The notes beneath the pieces are model-generated. The model did not search any database. It saw only the letters and a list, made by a program, of their open reading frames with translations, and was not told the DNA's origin. 64,000 nucleotides of DNA from Cladocopium goreaui (Eukaryota > Sar > Dinophyceae > Suessiales > Symbiodiniaceae), in assembly GCA_947184155.2 (NCBI GenBank), contig CAMXCT020002046.1, positions 434,001 through 498,000 of the forward strand. Direction: 5' to 3'. Shown one piece after another: positions 40,790 through 51,194 of this stretch. The position numbers were made by a program, and so were the translations under genes. Each line of letters starts with the position of its first letter. Positions within the stretch are counted from its first letter, which is position 1.

Positions 40790-40893
40790 ATATGTCTAAC
40801 CACCTGGACAAATGGCGAATCCTTGTTCGGAACTGTGTGCAGTTCAATAGGGGAAAGGATGCACAGTTTCTGTTTTCAGGTGGTTAGACATAT
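40790..40893. repeat. inverted-repeat element 1 of a back-to-back pair
   Basis: ATATGTCTAACCACCTG at the left pairs with CAGGTGGTTAGACATAT at the right, 104 bp in all. CAG|GTGG and the mirror CACCTG make splice-like ends. The next inverted repeat begins at its last bases. Confidence 0.75.
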
Positions 40894-40996
40894 GGGGGTT
40901 TCCTAAAGTGGGGGTACCCTCAAATGGATGGTTTATAAGGGACAATCCTACAAAAATGGGTGCTTTGGGTACCCCCATTTCAGGAAACTTCCATAT
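40891..40996. repeat. inverted-repeat element 2 of a back-to-back pair
   Basis: TATGGGGGTTTCCTAAAGTG...GGGTACCC pairs with GGGTACCCCCATTTCAGGAA...CTTCCATA. About 28-bp arms with several mismatches. Confidence 0.72.
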
Positions 40997-41108
40997 TGTG
41001 ATTACCCCATCAGTTCCGGATGTTTCGAATTGATGTGGGCCTGATAGAGTGGTAGAGTCCTGGCCGTACCTCTCAGTGTGAATCTTGTGAGTCATGCAGT
41101 GGAGGATA

Positions 41109-41159
41109 GTTGGGACTAAGATTTGTTTGGATATTTGGAGGTTCAATGTTAGTCCCAAC
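41109..41159. repeat. short inverted repeat
   Basis: GTTGGGACT and AGTCCCAAC flank a 33-bp spacer. A small hairpin of unknown role. Confidence 0.55.
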
Positions 41160-41315
41160 AATGCTCCAGGGCATGGATATTGTTGATGGTTGAGTATGTT
41201 ATTTATCTATTTGGACATTTGGATAGCCATGGTGTCATGTTGACTGTTAATTCTTCATTTGATTAAAGGAAGTTTCATGGAGGAAACAGGAAACTCCGAG
41301 TTACGGATGGTTTTA

Positions 41316-42282
41316 TTCTCACTCTCCCAGAGATCATTGTGTCCAGTTGGCACCTGCGTCAAGAGATCATGAAGTCACATTCTCACTATCCCGGAGATCC
41401 TTGTGTCCAGTTGGCACCTGCGTCAAGAGATCATGAAGTCACATTCTCACTCGCCCAGGGACCATTGTGTCCAGTTGGCACCTGCGTCAAGAGATCATGA
41501 AGTCACATTCTGACTAGCCCAGAGATCATTGTGTTCAGTTGGCACCTGCGTTAAGAGATCATGAAGTCACATTCTCACTATCCCAGAGATCATTGTGTCC
41601 AGTTGGCACCTGCGCTCTCACTCGCCCAGAGACCGTTGTGTCCAGTTGGCACCTGCGTCAAGAGATCATGAAGTCACATTCTCACTATCCCAGAGATCAT
41701 TGTGTCCAGTTGGCACCTGCGCTCTCACTCGCCCAGAGACCGTTGTGTCCAGTTGGCACCTGCGTCAAGAGATCATGAAGTCACATTCTCACTATCCCAG
41801 AGATCATTGTGTCCAGTTGGCACCTGCGCTCTCACTCGCCCAGAGACCGTTGTGTTCAGTTGGCACCTGCGTTAAGAGATCATGAAGTCACATTCTCACT
41901 AGCCCAAAGATCATTGTGTCCACCTTGCCTTAAGAGATCATGAAGTCACATTCTCACTCGCCCAGAGACCATTGTGTCCAGTTGGCACCTGCGTCAAGAG
42001 ATCATGAAGTCACATTCTCACTATCCCAGAGATCATTGTGTCCAGTTGGCACCTGCGCTCTCACTGGCCCAGAGACCGTTGTGTCCAGTTGGCACCTGCG
42101 TCAAGAGATCATGAAGTCACATTCTCACTATCCCAAAGGTAATTGTGTCCCGTGGGTACCTGCGTTAAGAGATCATGAAGTCACATTTTCACTAGCCCAG
42201 AGATCATTGTGTCCAGTGGGTACCTCCGTTAAGAGATCATGAAGTCACATTCTCACTAGCCCAGAGATCATTGTCTCCAGCA
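41316..42282. repeat. 64-bp minisatellite with 107-bp higher-order units
   Basis: The basic unit contains CAAGAGATCATGAAGTCACA and TTGTGTCCAGTTGGCACCTG. Copies at 41361, 41425, 41489 and 41553 are 64 bp apart. Then 107-bp compound units (64 plus a 43-bp half unit with CTCTCACTCGCCCAGAGACC) recur. Long open frames across it arise from the repeat and are not taken as genes. Confidence 0.93.
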
Positions 42283-42420
42283 TGCCGTAGAGGTAGTAGA
42301 GGTAGACTAGAGGTAGACTAGAGGCAAGGCTACAGGTAGACTAGAGATAGACTAGAGGTAGAGTAGAGAAGACTAGAGAAGAGAAGCGTAGAGGTAGAAG
42401 TAGAGCAGAGTAGAAGTGTT
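42283..42420. repeat. AGAGGTAGACT purine-rich minisatellite
   Basis: Degenerate AGAGGTAGACT / AGAGAAGACT units directly after the 64-bp array. Confidence 0.8.
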
Positions 42421-43440
42421 GTGTCATGCGATTGTATTGTGTGTTTGCAAGTCATTCTTGGCAGATCGTATTGGAACTGCTACATCATGGGTGCGATTTG
42501 AACGTTAGGATTTGCACGAAACATTGTGTTTTTTCGGGTAAACGGAGGTTCCGTTGCGGAGAAAAGTTGGCTCGCGTGCTTCAACGGTTTCGGGCGTCGT
42601 CGCTTTGCCGCTGAATCCGGCCCGATTTGCGCGCGCAATTTAACTGAGGGTTCGAATCTGAAAATGTGAAGCTGTGAAGATGTTGGTCAGTCCCTATATG
42701 AGAATCATATGTTGGTGTCATTTAATCACCTTTTGAGATTCGCTTCTGCTACCTCATGCCTATATGTCAGAGTTCACCTTTTCTTGTCGGCAAAAAAAGA
42801 GATGGGTCGGAGAGATGTTGGGTGGCAGTTGGAGAGTGTGGGAGGCATGTGTTGGCCATACCGACGCGGCAGAACTTTCTTGATCATTGGGCTGGGATGA
42901 TCGCTTTGCCATCCAAGTTGCTGTAGACATGTCAACCATAATACATGCGGTAGCATGCTGCTTCTTGAATTGTCACATGACGGCATTTGGATCTCATTGG
43001 TTCTACTTCATGCTAGCAGCAGGAAAAAAGGGTTACAAACGGAGAGTGGCATGCTGGTGTCCGGGGTAGTCCATGTGAGTTGTTTTCAGTTTTTGTTGTT
43101 CATAAGTTGATGACGACATGACAACAAGGTTCTCTCATGTCAACAGTCGCCATGCTCTTCAAATGTAACATGGTGGCAGTTGGACAACATCGGTGCTGAC
43201 TCATGATCTGCCCCCAAAGCTTCGACACGTTTTCAGTGCGCGGTAGCTTTTGACTACTTTTGACAGTTTTAGAGGATGCACGCTTTCACACATGTTTCAC
43301 GCGTCTTCAACAACTTTATGTTCATGTGTTGCGGTTGGTTCTACCGCATCGAACTTTGTTGGACCAGGGAATCACAGAGAGCACTGCAGAGCTGTCGTAC
43401 ACGCACGTCTCTGTGAATCTCTGGCGTGCTTGGCGCAGCG
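42421..43440. other. no gene seen
   Basis: Mixed composition, more GC than average. Several short frames without splice context or helical composition were not accepted. Confidence 0.4.
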
Positions 43441-44025
43441 CATGGCAATGTAAAAGCTTGCTCTGTGTCAAAGCTTCTCTGTGTAAAAGTTTGCTCTGTG
43501 TAAAAATTCATCCTTTGTGTAACTTCTGAGTAAGAGCTTCTCTGCAAAAGTTTCTCTGTGTAAAACCCTTGCTGTGCGCTATGTGGAAAAGTTTGTCTGT
43601 GTAAAAGTTTCTCTGTGTAAAAGCTTCTCCGTGTGAAAGCCTGCTCTGTGTAAAAGTTTCTCTGTCTAAAAACGTTTGTGTGTAAAAGTTTGATGTGTGT
43701 AAAAGCTTCTCTGTGTAAAGTTTGCTCTGTGTAAATGCTTCTCTGTGTAAAGTTTTCTCTGTGTCAACGCTTGTCTGTGTGAAAGTTTCTCTGTGCGAAA
43801 GTTATTCTGTGTAAACGCTTCTCTGTGTAAAAGTTTCTCTGTGTGAAAGTTATTCTGTATAAACCTTGCTCTGCGTAGAAACTTGCTCTGTGTAAAAGAT
43901 TGTTTGTGTATATAAAAGGTTCCCTGCGTAAAAGTTTGCTCTGTGTAAAAGTTTCTCAGTGCAAAAACTTCTGTGTGTAGAAGTTTTTGTGTGTAATAGT
44001 AAAAGTTTCTTTATTTAAAGCATCT
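43440..44025. repeat. CTCTGTGTAAAAG minisatellite
   Basis: About 30 degenerate 16-20-bp units of TCTCTGTGTAAAAGTTT with point changes and indels. Confidence 0.9.
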
Positions 44026-44365
44026 CTGTGAAAAGAGTTGAGAAGAGTTGACAAGAGGTGAGAACAGTTGAGATTCGCTGAGAAAGAGGTGAGATGAGCT
44101 TAGTGGAGGTGAGAAGAAGTGGGACGAGTTCAGAAGAGGTGGCAAGAGGTGCGAAGAGGAGACGAGTTGAGAAGGTTTGTGCAGGGGCAGAGGTGCGAGT
44201 CGTTCAGAAGAGGTGGGAAGAGGTGAAAAGAGTTCCAACTGAGGCGGGAAGCGATGGAAAAAGCTTGAGCTGTTGAAAAGAGTGGTGACAAGAATTGAGA
44301 AGAGCTGCGACAGGCTGAGAAGTGGTGGCCACACTTGAAAAGGGTTGAGTCAAGATGAGGACAAA
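44026..44365. repeat. purine-rich GAAGAGGTGA-type repeat
   Basis: Strong strand asymmetry (A/G on plus). Degenerate GAGAAGAGTTGA / AAGAGGTG units over 340 bp, continuous with the preceding array. Confidence 0.82.
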
Positions 44366-44492
44366 TTCACAGAAGTGAGGCTCCGCCCCAACTCCTATAG
44401 GCAAACCTTGTCTTTGCATCCCATAGTGTCACATTCCTTAAACCTGGAAACTTCCGCCATCCGCCTTGCGCCTTGCGCGGGTTCTACCTGTA

Positions 44493-44549
44493 TTTATTTG
44501 GATATCTACTGTTGGATTTGATGCAAAATAAAATAGATATCCAAATGAA
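44493..44549. repeat. short inverted repeat
   Basis: TTATTTGGATATCT pairs with AGATATCCAAATGAA around a 25-bp loop. Confidence 0.62.
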
Positions 44550-45540
44550 TATAACATGAACAATCAAGCGTTATACCCTCAATTATCCAATGAACAAATT
44601 AAAGATTTGAATATTGGCCCAGGCTTAAAAATTGTCGGCTCCCGGCTCCGGTGGCTGAGGCGTTGAAGGTTGCCAGGTTCTCAGATGCATGATATTTATA
44701 CTAGTCTTTACAGTGTACATATATATATATATATTTATGTATCACATGTATATATATACATATCAAAATAATATCCGATATCCTACATATATAGTTATCA
44801 TATGATTTTATGGTTCATATGATTCATATGACACAAACCAATGGTCTCTTGATGTCTCTTGGGTTTCTCGCAGCCATCGTTCCATTCATCGTGGATCCGG
44901 ACATGTATTGACGTGTATTGAAGTGTTAAGTCAAATTTTGACAGTGAAATTGCGATAGATTTGTAATAAAGAGCCAAGCAAGTGCTTGGCGATGATCTCT
45001 TTTGGACATCGCATCCAAGAGATTTCGACCTTGGCAACGAATGGTCGGTAGGTCGATGTGGCATTTACTCCGGAGTGGTCAAAGGTGATCTCAGAGATCG
45101 GACAGGCCATGATGGGATGGGATTTACTGGCAAAGTATATGGAAAATGGGGGATGTATAGGATATATTATGTGATACTATATATCTGGCGGGTTTTTCTG
45201 CCTTCCAAGGATCCATCGATAGATACATTATACTGTGCTGGTACTAGTGGAGACATGTTGGCGTCAGGGCGCTTAATTGGGGAGTGACAGCAGGTCCCCA
45301 GTTGACTATGTTGAGATTTGGCCGCTTGGTTTGTCTTAGTCTTAAGGTGATTAACTATTTTCCGAAGGAAAAATCCACCATTTGGGGGCAGCGGACTGCA
45401 GTATTTGTTAGTTTTTGGGAGGCCCGTGTGGCAAATCCAAGATAACATCTATCATGTGTCATGGTTTATGTATACGTGTATATATACATAAATATATTTA
45501 TTTATATTACATATTACATATTGATCATATTGGAAACCAA
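44550..45540. other. no secure gene
   Basis: AT-rich with TA tracts at 44710-44800 and 45465-45520. No exon accepted. Confidence 0.42.
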
Positions 45541-45550
45541 AGGGCCACAG

Positions 45551-45653
45551 AAACTGTTTGGAAACCCAACAGGGCGGCCTCTCAGAGCCCGAAGGCTCAG
45601 CCACCAGCAGATCCAGCAGAGGAGGCGGATGGGGAACCAATGACAGGAGACAG
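45551..45653 (+). CDS. candidate exon, Ala/Pro/Glu-rich
   Basis: Between GGCCACAG| and GACAG|GCTTGC (GC donor). It reads TVWKPNRAASQSPKAQPPAD then PAEEADGEPMTGD. Disordered linker-like. Confidence 0.44.
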
Positions 45654-45744
45654 GCTTGCTTCAATCCATTCAAGTACATCCACTGAGGCTAAATAAGGCA
45701 CATTGCCAATGTCTTCACAATTTCCTTGGCCTAGCCAAATCTAG

Positions 45745-45981
45745 CCATTTCCCCCCCTTGGATCTGGTGCTGGGAGGAACCCTGAAAAATGGTATGGCAG
45801 ACCGGTGCCAGGAACAGTGGCGCCAAGATGCAATGTCCTTGGCGCGCCTGGTCTCACGTCTCCACGTAGAGATGGATAGTACGCCTGGCACGTTTGGTTT
45901 CCACACGTCGCACCACGGAAAGGGGTTGGTTTTGGGCCAACGATCATCTGATGGGGCAGTTCTTGGAGAAGTTTGGTTTGG
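45745..45981 (+). CDS. candidate exon, 79 codons
   Basis: Between AATCTAG| and TTTG|GTGAGT, a strong donor. It reads LVLGGTLKNGMADRCQEQWR, DAMSLARLVSRLHVEMDS, HHGKGLVLGQRSSDGAVLGE. One of the longest non-transposon exons outside the channel gene. Family not recognised. Confidence 0.55.
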
Positions 45982-46277
45982 TGAGTAACAATAGTGATTA
46001 GACCTAGGAACATAGACACACACAATGATACATATTAGTCACATATCCATGATTGACATAGATCAGGACCAGGTGCAATCCTGAAAACTCCCATGAAAAA
46101 TAACAAATGTAAATTTCCAACAGGAAATCCTCCCCTTTTTTGGGTGGGTTCCACTCGTGTCATCTTGCGCTCTGAAGCCTTGCCAGATTCCGCAGTGGCT
46201 CCCGCAGATGTGTCGGGCACTCAGGGCCAGCGAGTGGGGCTCAGGCCGGGGCTCAACCAACTTGAGGCCAGCGGCAG

Positions 46278-46343
46278 ATTTGCCCGCGCCAAAAGCTGGA
46301 GGAGGCCACCGACACGGGGGATATCAACGGCAAGAAACTTGAG
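46278..46343 (+). CDS. candidate exon, charged helix
   Basis: After GCGGCAG|. It reads CPRQKLEEATDTGDINGKKL. Another plus frame is open over a longer stretch (46124-46330), so this frame choice is tentative. Confidence 0.4.
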
Positions 46344-46766
46344 ATTTGAGATTCTCAGATCTTGCAGAGAAATGGTCTACTATGTTTGGATAGGAAATGA
46401 TAGGAAAGGATAGGAAATCCAATGGTTGATGATATACTTTCTGATATACTGGAATCCAATGGTTGATGATGATGAATAATGATGATATACTTTCTGCTCC
46501 TAGCTCTGTGTATTTCTTATTTGAGGTCAGTGTCTCACCATTGACTTTTGACCCTGAAAACTTTCAAGGCACGGCCGTCTATGGCACTACCAAAAAAGAA
46601 GATGTAAAAGCATAGACTGATAGAATAATCAGAATGCACCACTACTTTAGAATTGGATGGTCTTGTCTTTTCTCCATTTATTTTTTTGGATGGCTGGCTT
46701 CCCTTTACTTCGAAGAAAAGAGGACCATCCTCCGCCCCCACGTTTTTTCAACGCAGAGATGCCGCA

Positions 46767-46857
46767 GGCTCCAAGACCCTGCCGTCCGGCAAGTCGCCAC
46801 CGAGCCATCGGTCCTTGTATTTCATGCCACCGGGGCAACCAGGCCTGGTGGAATCTG
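46767..46857 (+). CDS. candidate exon
   Basis: After GCCGCAG|. It reads SKTLPSGKSPPSHRSLYFMP then PGQPGLVES before TCTG|GTGAAT. A second frame is open through the same stretch. Confidence 0.42.
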
Positions 46858-47354
46858 GTGAATTTTGGTGCTGGATGTTGGATGATTTTTGGGAACACTT
46901 GCCACCTCTCAGGCGAAAAGCGGCTTGCTTTGTACCCGGCGCAGTGGCTGCGTCAGCTCACGACCAGCCGATGGGTGTGGGGTCGCCCAAAATGGTTTCA
47001 ATGGAGATGTTGGTTCAGTCGGTCAAGGCTTCAAAATGGGGAACTTCACCATCCGATATGGCTGAGGGACTTCATGGCTGAGCCCAGGAAGTGTTGGGAC
47101 ATAGTATGGGTGTAAAAAATCAAGTTCAGTCTCCAAGGCAGGTCATGCAAATCTTAGCCATACTTGCCCTTCACACACCCCACGTGCAGGCTTAAGGGCT
47201 CGCAACTTACCTCCTTTGAGCCTCTTTGATGCTGTCCTCCATTCCAAAAATGAGCAGGTTTGCTTATCATATGGGAGTTGGATTCCAGAAAGGTGGAATG
47301 ATCTTAGAATATCTTAGATGCATGAAAACTTGCAAAAATGGATGGGAACCATCT

Positions 47355-47440
47355 GGAACTCCTGCCTTCGTACGTCGGAGCCCGCAGGCCGGCCAAAGAG
47401 GTGGCTGGTGCAGCGAAGCGCGGCTGGTTCAAGCCCTGCG
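47355..47440 (+). CDS. weak candidate exon
   Basis: The frame reads LELLPSYVGARRPAKEVAGA then AKRGWFKPCE, possible GC donor GAG|GCGCCA. GC-rich island in AT-rich sequence; the acceptor is not clear. Confidence 0.38.
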
Positions 47441-48062
47441 AGGCGCCATGCATGATGGAACCAACATGAACCAACCAAAATGGTTGTATCATTGGTATAG
47501 AATATAGTATGTGGATTATTGCAATATAATAACATAATGCAATACAGCATATTTTAGCATAATAAATAATAAATCATAATCGATCCACCGAAAGATGATA
47601 AGGTTGGAGCCGACGTGAACTATGATGAAATGTGGTGGAATAGATGTCAAAACACCCGAATGCAACATTGTGCAAGATCTGGTTCGTTCAAGACTTAATT
47701 TGAAACATCCCTGCTTCAGAACGATATGATGCGCTGACCGTGAAACGGATATCAGAAAACACCCGAAAGTTTGGACGGTTTATGCACAACGTTCGAATCC
47801 CGTGGGTTCCTGAGAGAGTCTGAACGAGCTAGGCAGCTAGAGTGTCATAGGCCCAAGAATAAACCACCTGAATTTTCAAATCATATTTGAGGGGTATATC
47901 ATACATCATCATATCATATAATATCCCCAAAACGGTCATCTCATATTCCAAAGATTTCATCTATATAATAATCCACAAAATAATATCCCATAGCATGTTA
48001 TATCCAAAAAAAATGGGGCCAGAAACCGCCTTGCAACCTGTGCCGCTCGGTGCCAGCGCCAG

Positions 48063-48155
48063 GTGCTGTTGAAAGCTGATGCCACCCGACCGGGTTTGCC
48101 GGTGGCGGAACTTCCAGCTGAGATCATCCGGCAACTGGAGGCGGGGGAAAAATCT
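48063..48155 (+). CDS. candidate exon
   Basis: After CAGCGCCAG|. It reads VLLKADATRPGLPVAELPAE then IIRQLEAGEKS, possible donor TCT|GTGGAA. The frame remains open for EEADFLSQSDH. It lies 70 bp upstream of the retroelement, which is therefore probably intronic. Confidence 0.55.
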
Positions 48156-48223
48156 GTGGAAGAGGCTGACTTTTTGAGCCAATCTGATCATCTATGGTCA
48201 TGGGAAACTGGGGGAAATATATA

Positions 48224-48342
48224 TATGTATGCATCGTGTTTGGCAGGCACTGGGTGTGCATTATCATTAGGGTGAGTATGTAAGCTGATGAATCCATTTT
48301 GGCTCAAGTCTGAGCCAAACTGGCTTCATCGCTCTTTCTTTT
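48224..48342 (+). repeat. split direct repeat A1
   Basis: 119 bp from TATGTATGCATCGTGTTTGG to CGCTCTTTCTTTT, identical as read to 57805-57923. Confidence 0.92.
48287..48330 (+). other. hairpin with spliced-leader-like core in A1
   Basis: A 20-bp stem (GATGAATCCATTTTGGCTCA / TGAGCCAAACTGGCTTCATC) with loop AGTC. Bases 48294-48308, CCATTTTGGCTCAAG, equal the last 15 nt of the 22-nt dinoflagellate spliced leader. This is the truncated form left when spliced-leader-bearing transcripts return to the genome. The same block is at 57868-57911. Confidence 0.75.
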
Positions 48343-48458
48343 TGCTGGGGTACCCACGCCACTTCTAGGGAGTTACCCTAGGTTCAGTGGTTTCTCGTTC
48401 CTCTACTAGGGCGTTACCCTAGAGTACAGAGGTTCGAAGGTGGGAGGTCACCCCCCCG

Positions 48459-49701
48459 ATGCCAAGGGCCTCCATCGTCGTTCGGCCCGGTTGGAATGAG
48501 GCTGCCCACACGGATGTGGAGCTGCTTCATGCGGCGGCCTACTACGAGTTCAAGACGCACGTGGAGGGCCTACTCCAGCAGGGCTTGGTGGCAGAGGCCA
48601 CCCGGTTGTGGGCTTCTGTGTGCCAAATTGACCATTTCCCCCCACATCCAATTGGGTTGGGGGTGCAGGGACTTCCCCCTTTCAGACGGTCACCTTGTAT
48701 GGAAGAAAACTGTAGGAGGTGTACTGAGTATCAGGGAGGATTCAAGTTCCCTTGGATCGGCACATGGAACAGCTCAGCTGTCTTGGCTCTGCCCGGGAGT
48801 GACCGGCGTGCGTGGCAATCCTACTATGATCGCCTGGGCGAGGCGAAGCTGGATTTGCTACTCATCGAGCCGCTGCGGACTCATTGGACGGCTCGGGACT
48901 TTGCGCCGGACAACATCTTTGGTTTGGTCGCCTTCATCGAGCACAATGCCGATAGCATGGTCGACCTCACCGAACTTTGGGATGTGTGGAGGACCTGGCA
49001 ATCCCCGCAGCGTGGATGGAGGGACCCATCCCTGGTGCCCATCCCGGCTGACCTGGTTGCGTGGAGAGCACCACGGGCCAGAGCAGTTCGGTCGTTATGG
49101 GGTTGGCTTGGTGCCATGGAGGCTGGGGAGGAACCCTTGCCACCTTGCAGGGCTTGTGGACTGCCGACACCTGAGCTCTGTGAGCGATGCTTCTCCTCTG
49201 TGTGCAGTACCTGTCCACCCTCCCAGTGTCCAGGATGTCACCCCGTCTTGCGTCGAGACCCATCTGCAGCAGCTGCGGCCTAGTGATGTTTGTTTGTTAC
49301 CTGATGATACTGAGGTGTGGTCTGCAGTTTCAGGCCCAGCCCGTACGCTCCGAACCTTGGCGGCGGTGGTGTCAGGCGTCGCCATGGCATACCACCCAGG
49401 AGCCTATGCGGTGCAGGCTGCTGGTGAGGCTCCACCTTGTGCAGAGACGGCGATGGAGAGGGTGGCATCCACCCGTGTTGAACAGTGGCGAGCTCAATGG
49501 GGACTACATGATGAGACTGACTTCGCCTATGCGTTTGCATCCTATGACAGCGCAGTGGCACATGGAGGACACCATGTGGCAGATGCGTGGTTGCAAGCGC
49601 GCTCCAAAACTGCCGCCTCATCCCTCAAGCGGCTGCCGTGGCTGAGAGCTCGGGCTCCAGAGATCGGCCAACGACATGGCCTGCGCCCAAGGCGTCCATG
49701 A
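48459..49701 (+). CDS. retroelement first protein, Cys-rich, with +1 frame change
   Basis: The frame from Met 48459 runs to 49283 and carries CRACGLPTPELCERCFSSVC then STCPPSQCPGCH, a cluster of CxxC pairs that should bind zinc. Another cluster, CMEENCRRCTEY, is upstream. From about 49265 the plausible coding sequence continues in the +1 frame (WSAVSGPARTLRTLAAVVSG; DETDFAYAFASYDSAVAHGG) to a TGA at 49699-49701. That TGA overlaps the next start as ATGA. So this is either a +1 frameshift product or two proteins. Function unknown; possibly a Gag-like or nucleic-acid-binding protein. The frame change might also be a disabling mutation, but the element looks young. Confidence 0.6.
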
Positions 49702-51194
49702 TGAAGAAGAGCAAGATGGTCCAAGCTCTTCGAGTCCGGCCAGGCCCAGACCAACCAGAGACGGTGCTGCTGCGAGCTGCGGCATTGAGGAAGGCCTTCT
49801 CTCAAGCCAAGGTCATGCGTCCTCAAGGGGAGTTGACCCCGGAGAGGTACGCTCAGTGGCAAGACGCTCTGGATACTTTGTCTAAGCGGAAGGTCACAGA
49901 GGCCGAAGGAGCGACGGTGGTGAATGCCCTGAAGTCCTGGGCTGAGTTGCGGGCCTACATGGAGCAGAAGGACCGCTTGTTCCCGCCGGACGCATTGGAC
50001 CTCTATGGCTTCTTGCAGAACGGCACGTCGGGGCCTTACCGAGCCTTTCACTCCTTGAAGTGGTTCTCCAAACATGGCCGGTTGCAATGGGACTTCAGTG
50101 ATGTACCAGTCCCAGCTCGTAAGAATCCACCCAAACAGGCAAACCCAGAACAGGCTGTTGCAGTTGAGCCCCCAATGATTGCAGCGCTTGAAGAGAAGAT
50201 TCAATCGTTGTACGAAGCCGGGGACCCGCGTTGGAGGGGCTTGCTGTCCAGCTGGCTGGTTACCTTTGGTGTCCTGAGATACCAGCACATCATGCGTGCC
50301 AGGCCAGTCAAAGTGACCCCCAGCTCCTTTCATGGCTACTGCACGAAGGGGAAGCAGAAGGCCAACAGGGGCGGGTTCTCCTTCAGCATTCCGGCTACAT
50401 TCGTTAATGGATGGGCTTGGGGCTCGGCCTTGTTCAGGGACTACAGCAGTCTGGATAAGACTAAGCAAGCCGCTTCAGGGTTATGCTTTGATGCGGAGGG
50501 CACCGCATACACATTGAAGTTCGTCAACGAGCTCAATCGTGAGGTCTTTGAGCACTTGGTCCAGAATACAGAGGATTTGTCTTCCTACTCCTGGCGACGA
50601 GCAGCACCTACAGTGGGCACTTTGATGAAGCTGACGCCTCTCGAGCTATGCTCACTGGGGGACTGGGCAGATCGTTCCCAGATCCCGAAGGAGGCGACAA
50701 TGCCTATGCACTACAGTGCAGCCAGGTATGAGTCTTCGCTGAGGACCAAGCACATTGTGAGGCTGGCTATGGAAAAGCTGCTTGCCCATGAGTCATGGGA
50801 GACCATCCCTACGGAGACCTACGCTGAGGCCCTGGAGTATGCACGCCAGAACGTGGACAAGGTGCTGAAGCAGGAATCCAAGGTCATTTGGGCAGCTCCT
50901 TTGACAAAGGCTGAGATGCAGGCGCGTTTTCAGCTGTCGGAGGCTCTCAAGCTCAAGGCTGCGGCCAAACGAGAAGAGGCACAAGCCATCACAAGCCAAG
51001 GGTGGCCTGTCTGCGATGCCGGCATCTCTCAATGGGAAGGTGCTGAGCGCATTCATGAAGAATGGAGCACCCATTTGTGGAGCTTTTCAGACAAGGTCTT
51101 GCCCCTTGGAGAAGGAGGCGTGCCCTGGTCGCCATGCATGCGCCATTCTGCGCAAAGCTGGACGAGTTTGCGGTGGAGGCCATCCGGCATGTGA
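49698..51194 (+). CDS. tyrosine recombinase
   Basis: Starts at ATG 49698, overlapping the stop of the preceding frame (ATGA), which suggests coupled re-initiation. It performs element integration by strand cleavage with an active-site Tyr. The core fold is readable: LLSSWLVTFGVLRYQHIMRA (first catalytic Arg near residue 194), the basic beta-hairpin GYCTKGKQKANRG, SSYSWRRAAPTVGTLMKL (the H/x-x-R box near residue 300), LGDW in place of LGH, and MPMHYSAARYESS with the nucleophile Tyr at about residue 344. The last 60 residues after SQG look non-coding, because the real continuation (zinc finger) is in the +1 frame from about 51000. The initial 70 residues are basic. The family assignment rests on motif order, not on a database match. 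Confidence 0.82.
   Translation: MMKKSKMVQALRVRPGPDQPETVLLRAAALRKAFSQAKVMRPQGELTPERYAQWQDALDTLSKRKVTEAEGATVVNALKSWAELRAYMEQKDRLFPPDALDLYGFLQNGTSGPYRAFHSLKWFSKHGRLQWDFSDVPVPARKNPPKQANPEQAVAVEPPMIAALEEKIQSLYEAGDPRWRGLLSSWLVTFGVLRYQHIMRARPVKVTPSSFHGYCTKGKQKANRGGFSFSIPATFVNGWAWGSALFRDYSSLDKTKQAASGLCFDAEGTAYTLKFVNELNREVFEHLVQNTEDLSSYSWRRAAPTVGTLMKLTPLELCSLGDWADRSQIPKEATMPMHYSAARYESSLRTKHIVRLAMEKLLAHESWETIPTETYAEALEYARQNVDKVLKQESKVIWAAPLTKAEMQARFQLSEALKLKAAAKREEAQAITSQGWPVCDAGISQWEGAERIHEEWSTHLWSFSDKVLPLGEGGVPWSPCMRHSAQSWTSLRWRPSGM

Noticed and set aside
41539..42242. Overlapping repeated open frames (HSHYPRDHCVQLAPA type)
   Set aside because: They arise from the 64/107-bp minisatellite and shift frame with unit length. 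No independent coding evidence.
46653..47115. Two long overlapping plus frames (142 and 152 codons)
   Set aside because: They run through splice-like sites and AT-rich intron-like sequence, and the two frames compete. Only the part at 46767-46857 was kept as an exon candidate.
47785..47800. GTTCGAATCCC resembling a tRNA T-loop
   Set aside because: The surrounding bases do not form a T-stem, anticodon arm or acceptor stem. The same applies to GGTTCGAATCT at about 42648.
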